The notes: generated by a model not told the origin, from the letters alone. Shown: positions 24,918-35,268, counted from the first letter of the stretch. The stretch is 46,878 nt of DNA from Massilia glaciei (GCF_003011895.2 NZ_PXWF02000240.1:1-46878); one strand, 5' to 3'. Numbers and translations are program-made.

Positions 24918-25730
24918 CTATTTGTGTTTTTTAAGCAGGCACGACAGGTTGGGCGTGAGCAGGCCGGGGCCGACGCCGAGAAGGCGCGCGATCCGCAGCA
25001 GCGACGCGAGCCGCTTGGGCGGCATGCCCATCGCCAGCCGCGAGCGCGCGAAAAAGCCGTCCAGCCGCGGCAGGTCGAGATTGTCGTAGCCGGGGCCGAA
25101 GCCGTGGCGCGCCATCCACGGCGACATGCCGCGCTGCGGCGGACTGGCGAGCAGGCGGTCGAACCAGCGCGGCAGGTAGTTGACCAGCCAGCGGTGCGAA
25201 TGGGCCTCGCGCGGCCACAGGCGGTTGCTGGTGCCTGTGAGCAAAATCAATCCGCCGGGCGCGAGCACGCGGTCGATCTCGCGTTGCACCGCCGCGATCT
25301 GGCACGGTTCCACATATTCGAGCACGCTGTTGCAGGCGATCACGTCGAACTGGCTGTCGGCATAGGGCAGGGCGCGCGAGTCGGGGATGAACGCGAAATC
25401 GATGCCGTCCTTACCGTAGCGGGCCGCGTTCAGGCGCGCCAGCTCGACGTAGCCCTCGGAGATGTCGGAGGCGGTCACGCGCGCGCCCATGTGCGCGAAC
25501 AGGATCGCCGAGGCCCCCACGTTGCAGCCGAACTCTAGCAGCTTGAGGCCGGCCAGTTCGAGCGGCAGCGCCTCGGCGATGTGGCGCAGGTGCTCCCACT
25601 CGTAATCGACATAGCCGCCCACCCACTTGTCGCCCGGGCGAAGGTTGAGGCGGCGTGCCTGCACCTCGAACGCCTCCTGCATCGGCTTGGACACCACCGC
25701 CGGCCGGCGTGCATCGAGCATGGTCGTCAT
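24918..25730 (-). CDS. Class I SAM-dependent methyltransferase
   Basis: A 270-residue soluble protein with a Rossmann methyltransferase core: motif I LKLLEFGCNVGASAILFA (about 63-80), acidic loop VTASDISEGY, motif IV FDVIACNSVLEYV, and motif VI LAPGGLILLTGTSN. An additional C-terminal helical part (about 190-270) is rich in aromatic and basic residues. This arrangement is frequent in methyltransferases acting on small molecules or surface glycan intermediates; no substrate can be read. It is transcribed toward the lipoprotein remnant, and its start at 25730 lies 154 bp from the 3' end of groEL, with the groEL terminator between. The start codon has a weak ribosome site. Confidence 0.85.
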   Translation of the reverse strand: MTTMLDARRPAVVSKPMQEAFEVQARRLNLRPGDKWVGGYVDYEWEHLRHIAEALPLELAGLKLLEFGCNVGASAILFAHMGARVTASDISEGYVELARLNAARYGKDGIDFAFIPDSRALPYADSQFDVIACNSVLEYVEPCQIAAVQREIDRVLAPGGLILLTGTSNRLWPREAHSHRWLVNYLPRWFDRLLASPPQRGMSPWMARHGFGPGYDNLDLPRLDGFFARSRLAMGMPPKRLASLLRIARLLGVGPGLLTPNLSCLLKKHK

Positions 25731-25810
25731 CTGCTTCCCCTATTGTCTGAGCGAAACTCCACTATAGGTTCCTGCAATCAATGCCGGTTTGCGCAATATC
25801 AAAAAAGCAA

Positions 25811-25842
25811 AAAGCCCGCAAGGCGCGAACCTTGCGGGCTTT
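25811..25842 (-). terminator. Rho-independent terminator of groES-groEL
   Basis: A 13-bp perfect stem: AAAGCCCGCAAGG at 25811-25823 pairs with CCTTGCGGGCTTT at 25830-25842, loop of six. On the minus strand it is followed by TTGCTTTTTTG. It lies 42 bp after the groEL stop. Confidence 0.9.
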
Positions 25843-25884
25843 CCATTCAAGCGTCGGCGCGGCGTCGCCGCCGCGCCGGAGGCA

Positions 25885-27573
<1,689 letters not shown>

Positions 27574-27864
27574 TTACTTGACCAGCACGGCCATGATGTC
27601 TTCTTCACGCATCACCAGCAGCTCGTCGCCGTCGACCTTGACGGTTTGGCCGGAGTATTTGCCGAACAGGACGCGGTCGCCGACCTTGACTTCGAGCGGG
27701 CGCACTTTGCCGTCTTCGAGGACTTTGCCATTGCCAATGGCGAGAACTTCGCCTTGATCCGGTTTTTCGGCGGCTGCGTCAGGAATGATGAGGCCGGACG
27801 CGGTTTTGGTTTCCTGGTCGAGACGCTTGACAATGACGCGATCGTGCAATGGGCGAAGATTCAT
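27574..27864 (-). CDS. groES: Co-chaperonin GroES
   Basis: A 96-residue co-chaperonin beginning [20 protein letters not shown], with the mobile-loop region [18 protein letters not shown] and C-terminal [15 protein letters not shown]. It caps GroEL rings as a heptamer. The frame is open upstream to 27981, but the ATG at 27864 is preceded by AAGGAG and matches the family start, so it is chosen. First gene of the groES-groEL operon, about 110 bp downstream of a CIRCE operator and a good sigma-70 promoter. Confidence 0.98.
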   Translation of the reverse strand: MNLRPLHDRVIVKRLDQETKTASGLIIPDAAAEKPDQGEVLAIGNGKVLEDGKVRPLEVKVGDRVLFGKYSGQTVKVDGDELLVMREEDIMAVLVK

Positions 27865-27974
27865 GCAAAACTCCTTAAAAGTCAATGGTTTAACTATCTG
27901 TCGGCGGGGCCGTCGCGGCCCATCCGGCTTCCTGTTTTGCCGCCCCAACAGGTTGCGGCGGCGGGAAAGAGTTG

Positions 27975-28001
27975 TTAGCACTCTCTGCTAACGAGTGCTA
28001 A
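27975..28001. promoter_or_regulatory. CIRCE operator (HrcA binding site)
   Basis: TTAGCACTC (27975-27983), nine-base spacer, GAGTGCTAA (27993-28001): a perfect match to the CIRCE inverted repeat bound by the heat-shock repressor HrcA. It sits at the start of the groES-groEL transcript. HrcA itself is not in the window. Confidence 0.97.
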
Positions 28002-28029
28002 TTATAGGGACGACTAGCTTGTTTTTCAA
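28001..28029 (-). promoter_or_regulatory. Sigma-70 promoter of groES-groEL
   Basis: On the minus strand: -35 TTGAAA (28029-28024), 17-bp spacer, -10 TATAAT (28006-28001). The -10 box touches the CIRCE element, so HrcA binding would block transcription start. Confidence 0.85.
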
Positions 28030-28190
28030 GTCTGCACGTGTTTATTTACCGATTAAGCTTGCGCCAGCGCAAACCCGGCATGTCGTGCGCTTCGGCAAAA
28101 GCGCGTCCGCCGGACGGTTTCTGGCCACAAGATTCCGTACCCGAGCTGTGGCGGCGCCGCCGCGCCAACCGCCGGTATGGCATCATTCGC

Positions 28191-28366
28191 AACCGGGGTC
28201 TGACCCCACTTATGGAATATTGCGCAACCGGGGTCAGACCCCGATCGAGAAAATCTGCCCGAAAAAGTTAGTCGCACCGGCTACGCGATACCAAGAATCA
28301 ACAATTTCGCAACCGGGGTCTGACCCCACTTAAGGAATCTTTCATAAGTGGGGTCAGACCCCGGTT
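28191..28366. repeat. Four-copy array of GGGGTC[T/A]GACCCC palindromes
   Basis: Copies begin at 28191, 28226, 28311 and 28346. The last two form an exact 21-bp inverted repeat: AACCGGGGTCTGACCCCACTT (28311-28331) against AAGTGGGGTCAGACCCCGGTT (28346-28366), 14 bases apart. The first two are also TCT then TCA, though not exact mirrors. Each copy is itself palindromic. It lies between groES and the zapB-like gene; the rest of 28030-28422 shows no gene. Confidence 0.85.
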
Positions 28367-28422
28367 ACAAAAAATTGCGGCCACGGTTGGGAAAGATTGC
28401 GGCCGGGGGCGCGCTGAATCGG

Positions 28423-28452
28423 TTGACGGCAATTCGTCCGGGGTTCTATAGT
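28423..28452 (+). promoter_or_regulatory. Promoter of zapB-like/zapA genes
   Basis: -35 TTGACG (28423-28428), 18-bp spacer, -10 TATAGT (28447-28452). The expected transcription start (about 28459) falls on the ATG of the zapB-like gene at 28458. Confidence 0.65.
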
Positions 28453-28457
28453 GAGGG

Positions 28458-28730
28458 ATGATTTCTGAATTCCAAGCTCTGTCCGACAAAATCAACCTGC
28501 TCGCCGAGTTGACCCGGTCGCTTCGCCGCGAGAACGCCCACTTGCGCCAATCCAATGCCGCGCTCGCCGCCGAGAACCTCGCCTGCCGCCAGCGCCTGTC
28601 CCAGGCACAGCTGCGCGTCGAGGCCCTGCTGGCGAGCCTGCCCGGCGCCGACGACGCGCCCGATCCCGCGCCCGATCCCGCGCCCGATCCCGCGCCCGAT
28701 CCCATTAACGACGATGAGGCCGTGCAATGA
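28458..28730 (+). CDS. ZapB-like coiled-coil protein (TIGR02449-like)
   Basis: A 90-residue protein. Residues 1-60 are an almost pure coiled coil (ISEFQALSDKINLLAELTRS, then RRENAHLRQSN). Residues 67-82 are DPAP repeats and the tail is acidic. Small coiled-coil proteins of this type lie directly upstream of zapA in many beta- and gammaproteobacteria and are thought to act at the division ring like ZapB. The stop overlaps the zapA start in an ATGA, so translation is coupled. The DPAP tail comes from a 12-bp tandem repeat. Confidence 0.8.
   Translation: MISEFQALSDKINLLAELTRSLRRENAHLRQSNAALAAENLACRQRLSQAQLRVEALLASLPGADDAPDPAPDPAPDPAPDPINDDEAVQ
28656..28703 (+). repeat. 12-bp tandem repeat encoding DPAP units
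   Basis: GCGCCCGATCCC repeated four times without error (28656-28703) inside the zapB-like gene. Each unit encodes four residues, so copy-number change would keep the frame. Confidence 0.9.
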
Positions 28731-29038
28731 TCCATCTCGATGTGAACATCATGGGCATGCCCTATCGCCTGGTCTGCAAGGAGGGCGAGCAGAAAACCCT
28801 GCGGGAGGCGGTCGCCTTCCTCGACGGTAAAATGTGCGCCCTGCGCGACTCCGGCAAGGTCAAGGGCAACGACCGCATCGCCGTCATGGCCGCCCTCAGC
28901 GTGGCCGCCGAATTCCTGTCCGTCAAGGCGCCCCAGGGCCCGCTGTCCGACATGTCCATCCTCGAGGTCAAGCAAAAGCTCGGCGACATGCACGAGGCGC
29001 TCGACCACGCCCTGACGCCGCAGGAAAATCTGTTCTGA
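28727..29038 (+). CDS. zapA: Cell division protein ZapA
   Basis: A 103-residue protein with the ZapA pattern: VNIMGMPYRLVCKEGEQKTL at the N-terminus, REAVAFLDGKM, then GNDRIAVMAALSVAAEFL and a C-terminal helix (ILEVKQKLGDMHEALDHAL) for coiled-coil pairing. ZapA binds and bundles FtsZ filaments at midcell. It overlaps the zapB-like gene by four bases and is followed 47 bases later by the 6S RNA, the usual order in Proteobacteria. Confidence 0.95.
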   Translation: MIHLDVNIMGMPYRLVCKEGEQKTLREAVAFLDGKMCALRDSGKVKGNDRIAVMAALSVAAEFLSVKAPQGPLSDMSILEVKQKLGDMHEALDHALTPQENLF

Positions 29039-29052
29039 CAAACCAATTTCGT

Positions 29053-29080
29053 TTGACATGCCATTTGATCGGAGTAAACT
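29053..29080 (+). promoter_or_regulatory. Promoter of 6S RNA
   Basis: -35 TTGACA (29053-29058), 16-bp spacer, -10 TAAACT (29075-29080). Predicted start near 29086 matches the 5' end expected from the RNA structure. Confidence 0.75.
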
Positions 29081-29085
29081 CCGTC

Positions 29086-29262
29086 TCACCCTGCGGTGTT
29101 CGCGATTGCCATATATTCCTTGAACCATTTATGTGCACAGGTTGCGGAATTTTGTTTGATGGGAGTGCGCGTCGCTAGTCCGACGAACCCGAAATTGAAC
29201 TAACTGTGACCGCCTTGAACCATTAGGTTCAGGATGCCGGCAAAAACGGCACATGCGGGGCT
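29086..29262 (+). ncRNA. ssrS: 6S RNA
   Basis: About 177 nt directly after zapA. The 5' part CACCCTGCGGTGTTCGCG and the 3' part GGCACATGCGGGGCTC can form the closing stem. The middle contains a TTGAACC...GGTTGCGG arm, GTCCGACGAACCC, and near the 3' end CGCCTTGAACCATTAGGTTC, which parallels the CACCTTGAACCAAGGGTTC of E. coli 6S RNA. 6S RNA folds into a long hairpin with an open bubble that mimics a melted promoter and sequesters sigma-70 RNA polymerase in stationary phase. Ends are estimated from the promoter and stem; a few bases of error are likely. Confidence 0.88.
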
Positions 29263-29338
29263 CTATTTCGAAGGCGGTTGCGGGCGTTTGCCGCGCAACC
29301 GTTTTTTTTCGCCCATCCCCCCCCCACCGCGAGCGCCC

Positions 29339-29803
<465 letters not shown>

Positions 29804-29887
29804 GCGAGCGCCCCGCGCGACTATTTGACAGCCCCCATGGATGGCGTGCTATGGTGACTACCTCAGTTTCCATATAACCACTCACCC

Positions 29888-32374
29888 ATGCGCCTACCAC
29901 ACCGCTCGAGCGATATCGCGATCGCTTTCGCCTCGCTGCTGGTGTTCGCCATCGTCTTGTCGATGGGCTTGTCGGTCTGGTGGTCGCGCCAGCAACTGGT
30001 CGAGGAATGGCGCCAGCAACTGAGCAACATCTCCCTGATGCTCGCCGCGCAAACCTCGCAGCAGGTCACCTCGGCCTACCTCGCGCTCGACAGCGTGGCC
30101 GACTCGGTGCACGCGAGCGGCATCGTCACCGCCGCCGACCTGCGCGGGCGCCTCGGCGGCGCCGAGGTGGCCCAGGGCTTGCGCGACAAGTCGCAGGGCA
30201 TGCCGCAGGTGACCGCCCTGATGATCGTGGCGGCCAACGGCGACATCGTCAACCAGTCGGGCGGGCGGCGCGGCGGCGCCAACCTGGCGCGGCGCGATTT
30301 TTTCCAGGCCCACCTGCGCGACGCCGGCCTCGGCACCTTCGTCAGCGCCCCCGTCCAGCAGGGCGGCGAGGGGCGCTGGACGTTCCACCTGAGCCGGCGC
30401 CTGAACGGCCCGGACGGCCAGTTCCTCGGCCTGGTCGTGATCGGCTTCTCGTCGAACTACCTGAGCGACTTCTACGCCAAGAACAGCCTCGGCGAGGGCG
30501 CCAGCGTGAGCCTGTTCCGGCGCGACTTCACGCTGCTGGCGCGCTGGCCGCACCAGGACGCGCTGGTGGGCAAGACCAACCGCACCGGCGCCTCCTACCG
30601 CATCATCGAGCAGATGAAGCGCAGCGAGGGCGTGGTGCTGATCTCGGGCGCGCAAATGGCCGACGGCAACATGAGCGAGCCGCGCTTGGGCGCCTCGCGC
30701 AAGATCCCGCACTACCCCCTGATCATCAACGTCACCGCCACCGAGGACGTGTTCCTGGCCCAGTGGTACCGCTATGCGACCATGCTCACGCTGGTCGCCG
30801 GCCTGAGCATCCTGGTCGTCGTGTTCGGCTCCGTCGTGCTCGCGCGCACCCTGCGCAAGCGCGAGCGCGACATGGGCGCGACCGAGCGCCTCAAGGCCGA
30901 GGCCGACGCCGCCAACCTGGCCAAGTCCGAATTCCTGGCCATGATGAGCCACGAGATCCGCACCCCGCTGACCTCGATCATCGGCTTCGCCGAGATGCTC
31001 GGCAGCGCGCAGGAGGTCGAGATCCGGCGCGACGTCGGCCAGGTCATCCTGCGCAACGGCCACCACCTGCTGGCCCTGATCAACGACATCCTCGACATCT
31101 CCAAGATCGAGGCCGGCCGGCTCGGGCTCGAGAGCGTCGCCTTTTCGCCCTACGAGACGGCCACCGCGGTCGACTCGATGATGCACGCGCAGGCGCTGAG
31201 CAAGGGCATCGCCTTCCACGTCGCCATCGACTACCCGTTCCCGTCGCAGGTGATGGGCGACCCGACGCGCTGGAAGCAGATATTGTTCAACCTGTGCAGC
31301 AACGCCATCAAGTTCACCGAGCTCGGCACGGTGCGCCTGCGCCTGCGCTACGACGATGCCGGATCGCACCTCGTGTGCCAGGTCAGCGACACCGGCATCG
31401 GCATCTCGGCGGCCCAGCGCAAGCTGTTGTTCGCGCCGTTCTCGCAGGCCGACAACAGCATCGCGCGCAAGTACGGCGGCACCGGCCTGGGGCTGCACCT
31501 GGTGCTGCAGCTGGCCACCAGGATGGGCGGCACGGTCGACGTCTCGAGCGAGCTGGGCAAGGGCTCGGTGTTCGAGGTCGAGATCCCGGCCGCGCCCGCG
31601 CCGGGCGCCGGGATGCTGGCGCGCTCGCCGATGGCGGCCGCGCGCGCGGCGATGGCATCCGGGCTGCCCTCGGCCCGCCTGCGCGGCAGCGTGCTGCTGG
31701 CCGAGGACGGCCCCGACAACCGCATGCTGATCTGCGCCTTCCTGGCCCGCCTCGGGCTCGAGGTGCAGGTCGCCACCAACGGCGTGCAGGCGGTCGCGCT
31801 GGCGCTCGGCGGCGACTTCGACCTGATCCTGATGGACATCCAGATGCCCGTCATGGACGGCATGCGCGCCACCGAGATGCTGCGCCTGGCGGGGCAGAAG
31901 CTGCCGATCGTCGCGCTCACGGCCAACGTGATGGCCGAGGACGAGCGGCGCTACCTGGCGGCCGGCTGCTCGCACTGCGTGGGCAAGCCGATCGATTTCA
32001 ACGCCCTCACGCAGCTGCTGGCCGCATTGCTCAGCATCGAGCTGGCGCCGCCGGCGCCCGAGCGCGACAGCTTCGCGCCGATCCGGCGCGCCTTCGAGAG
32101 CCAGTTGCCGCTGCGGCTGGCCGAATGCGGGGCGGCCCTGCGCGCTGCCGACTGGCCCGAGCTGGCGCGGCTGGCGCACATGCTCAGGGGCTCGGCCGGC
32201 TCGTTCGGCTATCATGGCGTCACCGCGCTCGCCGGCGAGGTCGAGGGCGCGCTCGCGCGCGGCGACCACCGGCGCGCCGCCGAGGCGATGCGCCGCCTGT
32301 GCGAGCTCGACGAAGTTTGCCGCCTGCGCCCGCAGGGCGGCCCGGCGCCCACCCCGAACCCGACACCAATCTAG
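29888..32374 (+). CDS. Hybrid sensor histidine kinase with receiver and Hpt domains
   Basis: An 828-residue inner-membrane kinase. TM1 is about residues 12-33, a periplasmic sensor of about 260 residues follows (dCache/PAS-like, with ARRDFFQAHLRD and GEGRWTFHLSRRL), and TM2 is about 297-319. Then a short coiled coil, HisKA with MMSHEIRTPL (H355), HATPase_c with N box NLCSNAIKFTE and G boxes DTGIGIS and GGTGLGLHL, a receiver domain with LILMDIQMPVMDG (D650), and an Hpt domain with AHMLRGSAGSFG (H764). The layout gives a full His-Asp-His relay, with the ANTAR regulator encoded 26 bp downstream as the likely final acceptor. The signal is unknown. Confidence 0.93.
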   Translation: MRLPHRSSDIAIAFASLLVFAIVLSMGLSVWWSRQQLVEEWRQQLSNISLMLAAQTSQQVTSAYLALDSVADSVHASGIVTAADLRGRLGGAEVAQGLRDKSQGMPQVTALMIVAANGDIVNQSGGRRGGANLARRDFFQAHLRDAGLGTFVSAPVQQGGEGRWTFHLSRRLNGPDGQFLGLVVIGFSSNYLSDFYAKNSLGEGASVSLFRRDFTLLARWPHQDALVGKTNRTGASYRIIEQMKRSEGVVLISGAQMADGNMSEPRLGASRKIPHYPLIINVTATEDVFLAQWYRYATMLTLVAGLSILVVVFGSVVLARTLRKRERDMGATERLKAEADAANLAKSEFLAMMSHEIRTPLTSIIGFAEMLGSAQEVEIRRDVGQVILRNGHHLLALINDILDISKIEAGRLGLESVAFSPYETATAVDSMMHAQALSKGIAFHVAIDYPFPSQVMGDPTRWKQILFNLCSNAIKFTELGTVRLRLRYDDAGSHLVCQVSDTGIGISAAQRKLLFAPFSQADNSIARKYGGTGLGLHLVLQLATRMGGTVDVSSELGKGSVFEVEIPAAPAPGAGMLARSPMAAARAAMASGLPSARLRGSVLLAEDGPDNRMLICAFLARLGLEVQVATNGVQAVALALGGDFDLILMDIQMPVMDGMRATEMLRLAGQKLPIVALTANVMAEDERRYLAAGCSHCVGKPIDFNALTQLLAALLSIELAPPAPERDSFAPIRRAFESQLPLRLAECGAALRAADWPELARLAHMLRGSAGSFGYHGVTALAGEVEGALARGDHRRAAEAMRRLCELDEVCRLRPQGGPAPTPNPTPI

Positions 32375-32400
32375 TTCCACCCGACGACAAGGACACCGAC

Positions 32401-33051
32401 ATGCCGAACCAGGGACAGCCCAAGCAGGGCAAACTCAAGCATCTGATACTGATCGTCGACGACGACCTGCTCATACTCGGCCTGATCAGCAACTACCTGC
32501 AGGAGGCCGGCTACGACGTGCGCATGGCCACCTCGGGCCAGATGGCGCTCGACATGGTCGCCGAGAGCGGGCGCGAGCCCGACCTGGCGCTGCTCGACAT
32601 CAACATGCCCGGCATGTCGGGCATCGAGCTGGCGCGCCTGCTGCTCGACGAGGCCGCGATCCCGTTCATGATCCTTTCGGCCAGCGACGACGACAACGTG
32701 GTGCGCCAGGCCACCGCCTGCGGCGCGCTCGGCTACCTGCTCAAGCCGGTCGACCCGGGGCGCATCCTGCCCGGCGTGCGCGCGGCGCTGGCGCGCGCGG
32801 CCAAGACGGCGCGCCCGCGCGGCTCGGAGCGGCGGATGGCGCTGGCGCTGCAGACCGGCGGCGAGACCGGGATGGCGGTCGGGGTGCTCATGGAGCGCCA
32901 CAAGACCGACCGCCAGTCGGCGTTCCAGGCCCTGCGCGAGCACGCGCGCCTGAGCCAGCGCAATCTCAACGACGTCGCCAACGAGGTGATCGCCTCGTCC
33001 GAGACCCTCAACGCCTACGCCGCACGGATGCCCGCGCCCGCGCCCAAGTGA
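32401..33051 (+). CDS. Response regulator with ANTAR RNA-binding domain
   Basis: A 216-residue protein. Receiver domain 13-130: IVDDD (acidic pocket at D20-D22), phosphoacceptor D66 in LALLDINMPGMSG, conserved Lys115 in YLLKPVD. ANTAR domain about 146-200: TGMAVGVLMERHKTDRQSAF and LREHARLSQRNLNDVANEVI. ANTAR regulators bind paired hairpins in nascent RNA and prevent termination, so this pathway should control transcripts and not promoters. The start at 32401 follows AAGGACACCGAC. It is co-transcribed with the kinase. The last codons lie in the 24-bp tandem repeat. Confidence 0.92.
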   Translation: MPNQGQPKQGKLKHLILIVDDDLLILGLISNYLQEAGYDVRMATSGQMALDMVAESGREPDLALLDINMPGMSGIELARLLLDEAAIPFMILSASDDDNVVRQATACGALGYLLKPVDPGRILPGVRAALARAAKTARPRGSERRMALALQTGGETGMAVGVLMERHKTDRQSAFQALREHARLSQRNLNDVANEVIASSETLNAYAARMPAPAPK

Positions 33052-33134
33052 GGCGGCGCGCCAGCGCCCAGGCCAGGCGGCGCGTCCGCGCCCAAGCGGG
33101 GCGGCGCGTCCGCGCCCAAGCGGGGCGGCGCGCC
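33039..33134 (+). repeat. 24-bp tandem repeat, four units
   Basis: Four consecutive 24-bp units: 33039-33062, 33063-33086, 33087-33110, 33111-33134, each like CGCGCCCAAGCGGGGCGGCG plus four bases. The third and fourth differ at one base. The stop codon of the ANTAR regulator falls inside the first unit, and the array ends two bases before the ATG of the TauE/SafE gene. Confidence 0.9.
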
Positions 33135-33136
33135 TG

Positions 33137-33940
33137 ATGGACTGGGGCCTGGTCCTGGTCCTGCTGCTCATGGGCGCGGCCGGCGGCTTCGCCGCCGGCC
33201 TGCTCGGCATCGGCGGCGGCATGCTGCTGGTGCCGTTCATCACGATCATCTTCACGGCGCGCCAGTTCGCGCCGGAACTGGTGGTGCACATGGCGATCGC
33301 CACCTCGCTCGCGACCATCCTGTTCACCTCGCTTTCCTCGGTGCGCGCGCACCACCTGCACGGCGCGGTGCTGTGGCCGGTGGCGGCGCGGCTGGCGCCC
33401 GGCATCGTGCTCGGCGCCTGGCTCGGGCCGTGGCTGGCCCAGCAGATGGACACGGCCACGCTGGCGCTGTGCTTCGCCGGCTTCGTGGCGTTCTCGGCGA
33501 CCCAGATGCTGCGCAACGCCCGGCCCAGGCCCGGGCGTGAGCTGCCGGGCACGCCCGGGATGCTCGGCGCCGGCGCCGTGATCGGGGTGCTGGCCGGGCT
33601 GGTGGGGGCCGGCGGCGGCTTCATCTCGGTGCCGTTCATGGGCTGGTGCAACGTCAAACTCCACAACGCGGTCGCGACCAGCGCCGCGCTCGGTTTTCCG
33701 ATCGCGCTCGCCGGCACCTTGTCGAACATCTGGTTCGGCTGGGGCGATCCGCGCCTGCCGGCCCATTCGCTCGGCTACATCTACCTGCCGGCGCTGCTCG
33801 TGATCGCGGTCGCGAGCGTGGCCATGGCGCCTCTGGGCGCGCGCGCGGCGCACCGGATGCCGGTGGCAAAGCTGAAGAAGATCTTCGCGCTGGTGCTCTA
33901 CGCGCTGGCGGTGTACATGCTGTGGAAGGGTTTGCACTGA
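33137..33940 (+). CDS. TauE/SafE family anion exporter
   Basis: A 267-residue inner-membrane protein with about eight hydrophobic segments arranged as two repeats, each starting with a Gly-rich loop: GGFAAGLLGIGGGMLLVPFI (about 15-34) and GVLAGLVGAGGGFISVPFM. This is the TauE/SafE signature; members export sulfite, sulfoacetate or other organosulfonates, but some are of unknown substrate. It follows the ANTAR regulator with only the tandem repeat between, so it may be in the same transcript. The ribosome site would have to come from the last repeat unit. Confidence 0.9.
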   Translation: MDWGLVLVLLLMGAAGGFAAGLLGIGGGMLLVPFITIIFTARQFAPELVVHMAIATSLATILFTSLSSVRAHHLHGAVLWPVAARLAPGIVLGAWLGPWLAQQMDTATLALCFAGFVAFSATQMLRNARPRPGRELPGTPGMLGAGAVIGVLAGLVGAGGGFISVPFMGWCNVKLHNAVATSAALGFPIALAGTLSNIWFGWGDPRLPAHSLGYIYLPALLVIAVASVAMAPLGARAAHRMPVAKLKKIFALVLYALAVYMLWKGLH

Positions 33941-34016
33941 GGTTGTAGCGCGCGTCCGATGGCGCCCTCAAACGCCGGCCGGCGGCGGGCGTGGCGGCGC
34001 CGCTTCGGGCCTGGCG

Positions 34017-35096
34017 TCACGCCGCCTTGTCGTCCGGCGCGACCGGCTCCGTGGCCGGCTGCGCGCTTTGCAGCGTGGCGACATGGCCGCCGCGCAGCCA
34101 CCAGAACAACACCGCCATCATGAACGGGCCGACGAACAGGCCGAGCACCCCCATCGTCGAGACCCCGCCGAGCAAGCCGAAGAGCACGGCCAGGAACGGC
34201 AGGTTGACGCGGTGGCCGATCAGCCGCGGGCGCACGAATTTGTCGACCAGAAAAAGCTCGAACGCGCCCCAGCAGAACAGGCCGAGCGCCGCGTCGGGAT
34301 GGCCCTGCCCCAGCAGCAGCAGCGAGACCAGGCTGAAGGCGAGCGGGGCGCCGCCGGGAATGAGCGCGAGGTAGCCCGTGATCACCGCCAGCAGCGCCGG
34401 CGCGGGGGCGCCGGCGACGGCGTAGGCCAGGCCCAGCACCACGCCCTCGAGCAGCGCTACCGAACACAGGCCGAGCGCGGTGCCGCGCACCGACAGCGGG
34501 AACAGGTAGCGCAGCACGCTGTAGTGCGTCGGCGTGATCCGCTCGCCCGCGTGGTCGACGTACCTCACCACCGCCGGGCCGTTCAGATACAGGATGAACA
34601 GCGTCAGCAGCGCCAGGAACAGGTACAGGCCATTGGCCAGGATGACCGAGCCGAGCATGCGCACGGTGCCGGTGAGATGCGGCACGAGGTCGCCGGCGGT
34701 CGAATGGATCAACGCGTTCAGTCCGCCGGGGGCGGCGAGGTTTTCCTGCCACCATTTGAGGGCCGGTTCGGCCACCAGGGGCAGGCGCGCGATCCAGTAC
34801 GGCGCCGGAATGCCGGTCTGGTTGATCTGGCCCAGCACCCGCTCGACCGTGGCGAGCTCGTTGCTAAGCGTGTTGAACAAAAAAATGGCGGGACCGACAA
34901 AACTGATCACGAGCATGGCCAGCAAGGCGCTCGCGCTGCCGATGCCCGACCAGCCGCGCCGCAGCAGCCTTTGATGCAGGGGCCAGGTGATCACGGCGAG
35001 CAGGCCGGCCCATGCGAGCGCGCCAATGAAATGCTGAAGCAAAAAAGCCAGCGCGACCGCGAACAACAACGGCAAAAGTAGGGAAATTTTGGACAT
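34017..35096 (-). CDS. AI-2E family transporter
   Basis: A 359-residue membrane protein with about seven to eight hydrophobic segments: LLLPLLFAVALAFLLQHFIG at the N-terminus, ASALLAMLVISFVGPAIFLF, and later GYLALIPGGAPLAFSLVSLL and GVLGLFVGPFMMAVLFWWL, which match the conserved C-terminal block of the family. Family members have been linked to autoinducer-2 export, Na+/H+ exchange or other tasks; the substrate is not predictable. The start at 35096 follows GGAAGATTGGGC; a TTG at 35102 is the alternative. It is convergent with the TauE/SafE gene. Confidence 0.9.
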   Translation of the reverse strand: MSKISLLLPLLFAVALAFLLQHFIGALAWAGLLAVITWPLHQRLLRRGWSGIGSASALLAMLVISFVGPAIFLFNTLSNELATVERVLGQINQTGIPAPYWIARLPLVAEPALKWWQENLAAPGGLNALIHSTAGDLVPHLTGTVRMLGSVILANGLYLFLALLTLFILYLNGPAVVRYVDHAGERITPTHYSVLRYLFPLSVRGTALGLCSVALLEGVVLGLAYAVAGAPAPALLAVITGYLALIPGGAPLAFSLVSLLLLGQGHPDAALGLFCWGAFELFLVDKFVRPRLIGHRVNLPFLAVLFGLLGGVSTMGVLGLFVGPFMMAVLFWWLRGGHVATLQSAQPATEPVAPDDKAA

Positions 35097-35268
35097 GCCC
35101 AATCTTCCGAGAAAGACTGAAGGAAGTCAATGAAGCCGCTTTCAATTCTTCGTCGATGTACATCGTTGATCGCCGCCAGGCGCGCCGCCGCGATCGGGCC
35201 CGTGGCGCTCGCCGCGTTGGCGTGGCATGCCAAATCCCCGCCGGCGATGCCCCCGCCGTGGGTTTGCC

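Noticed and set aside
28191..28366. CRISPR-like array
   Set aside because: Repeats are short palindromes at irregular distance in alternating orientation, and there are no cas genes.
28298..29128. 276-residue minus-strand frame over the zapB-like and zapA genes
   Set aside because: Shadow of the division genes and the palindrome array; no independent support.
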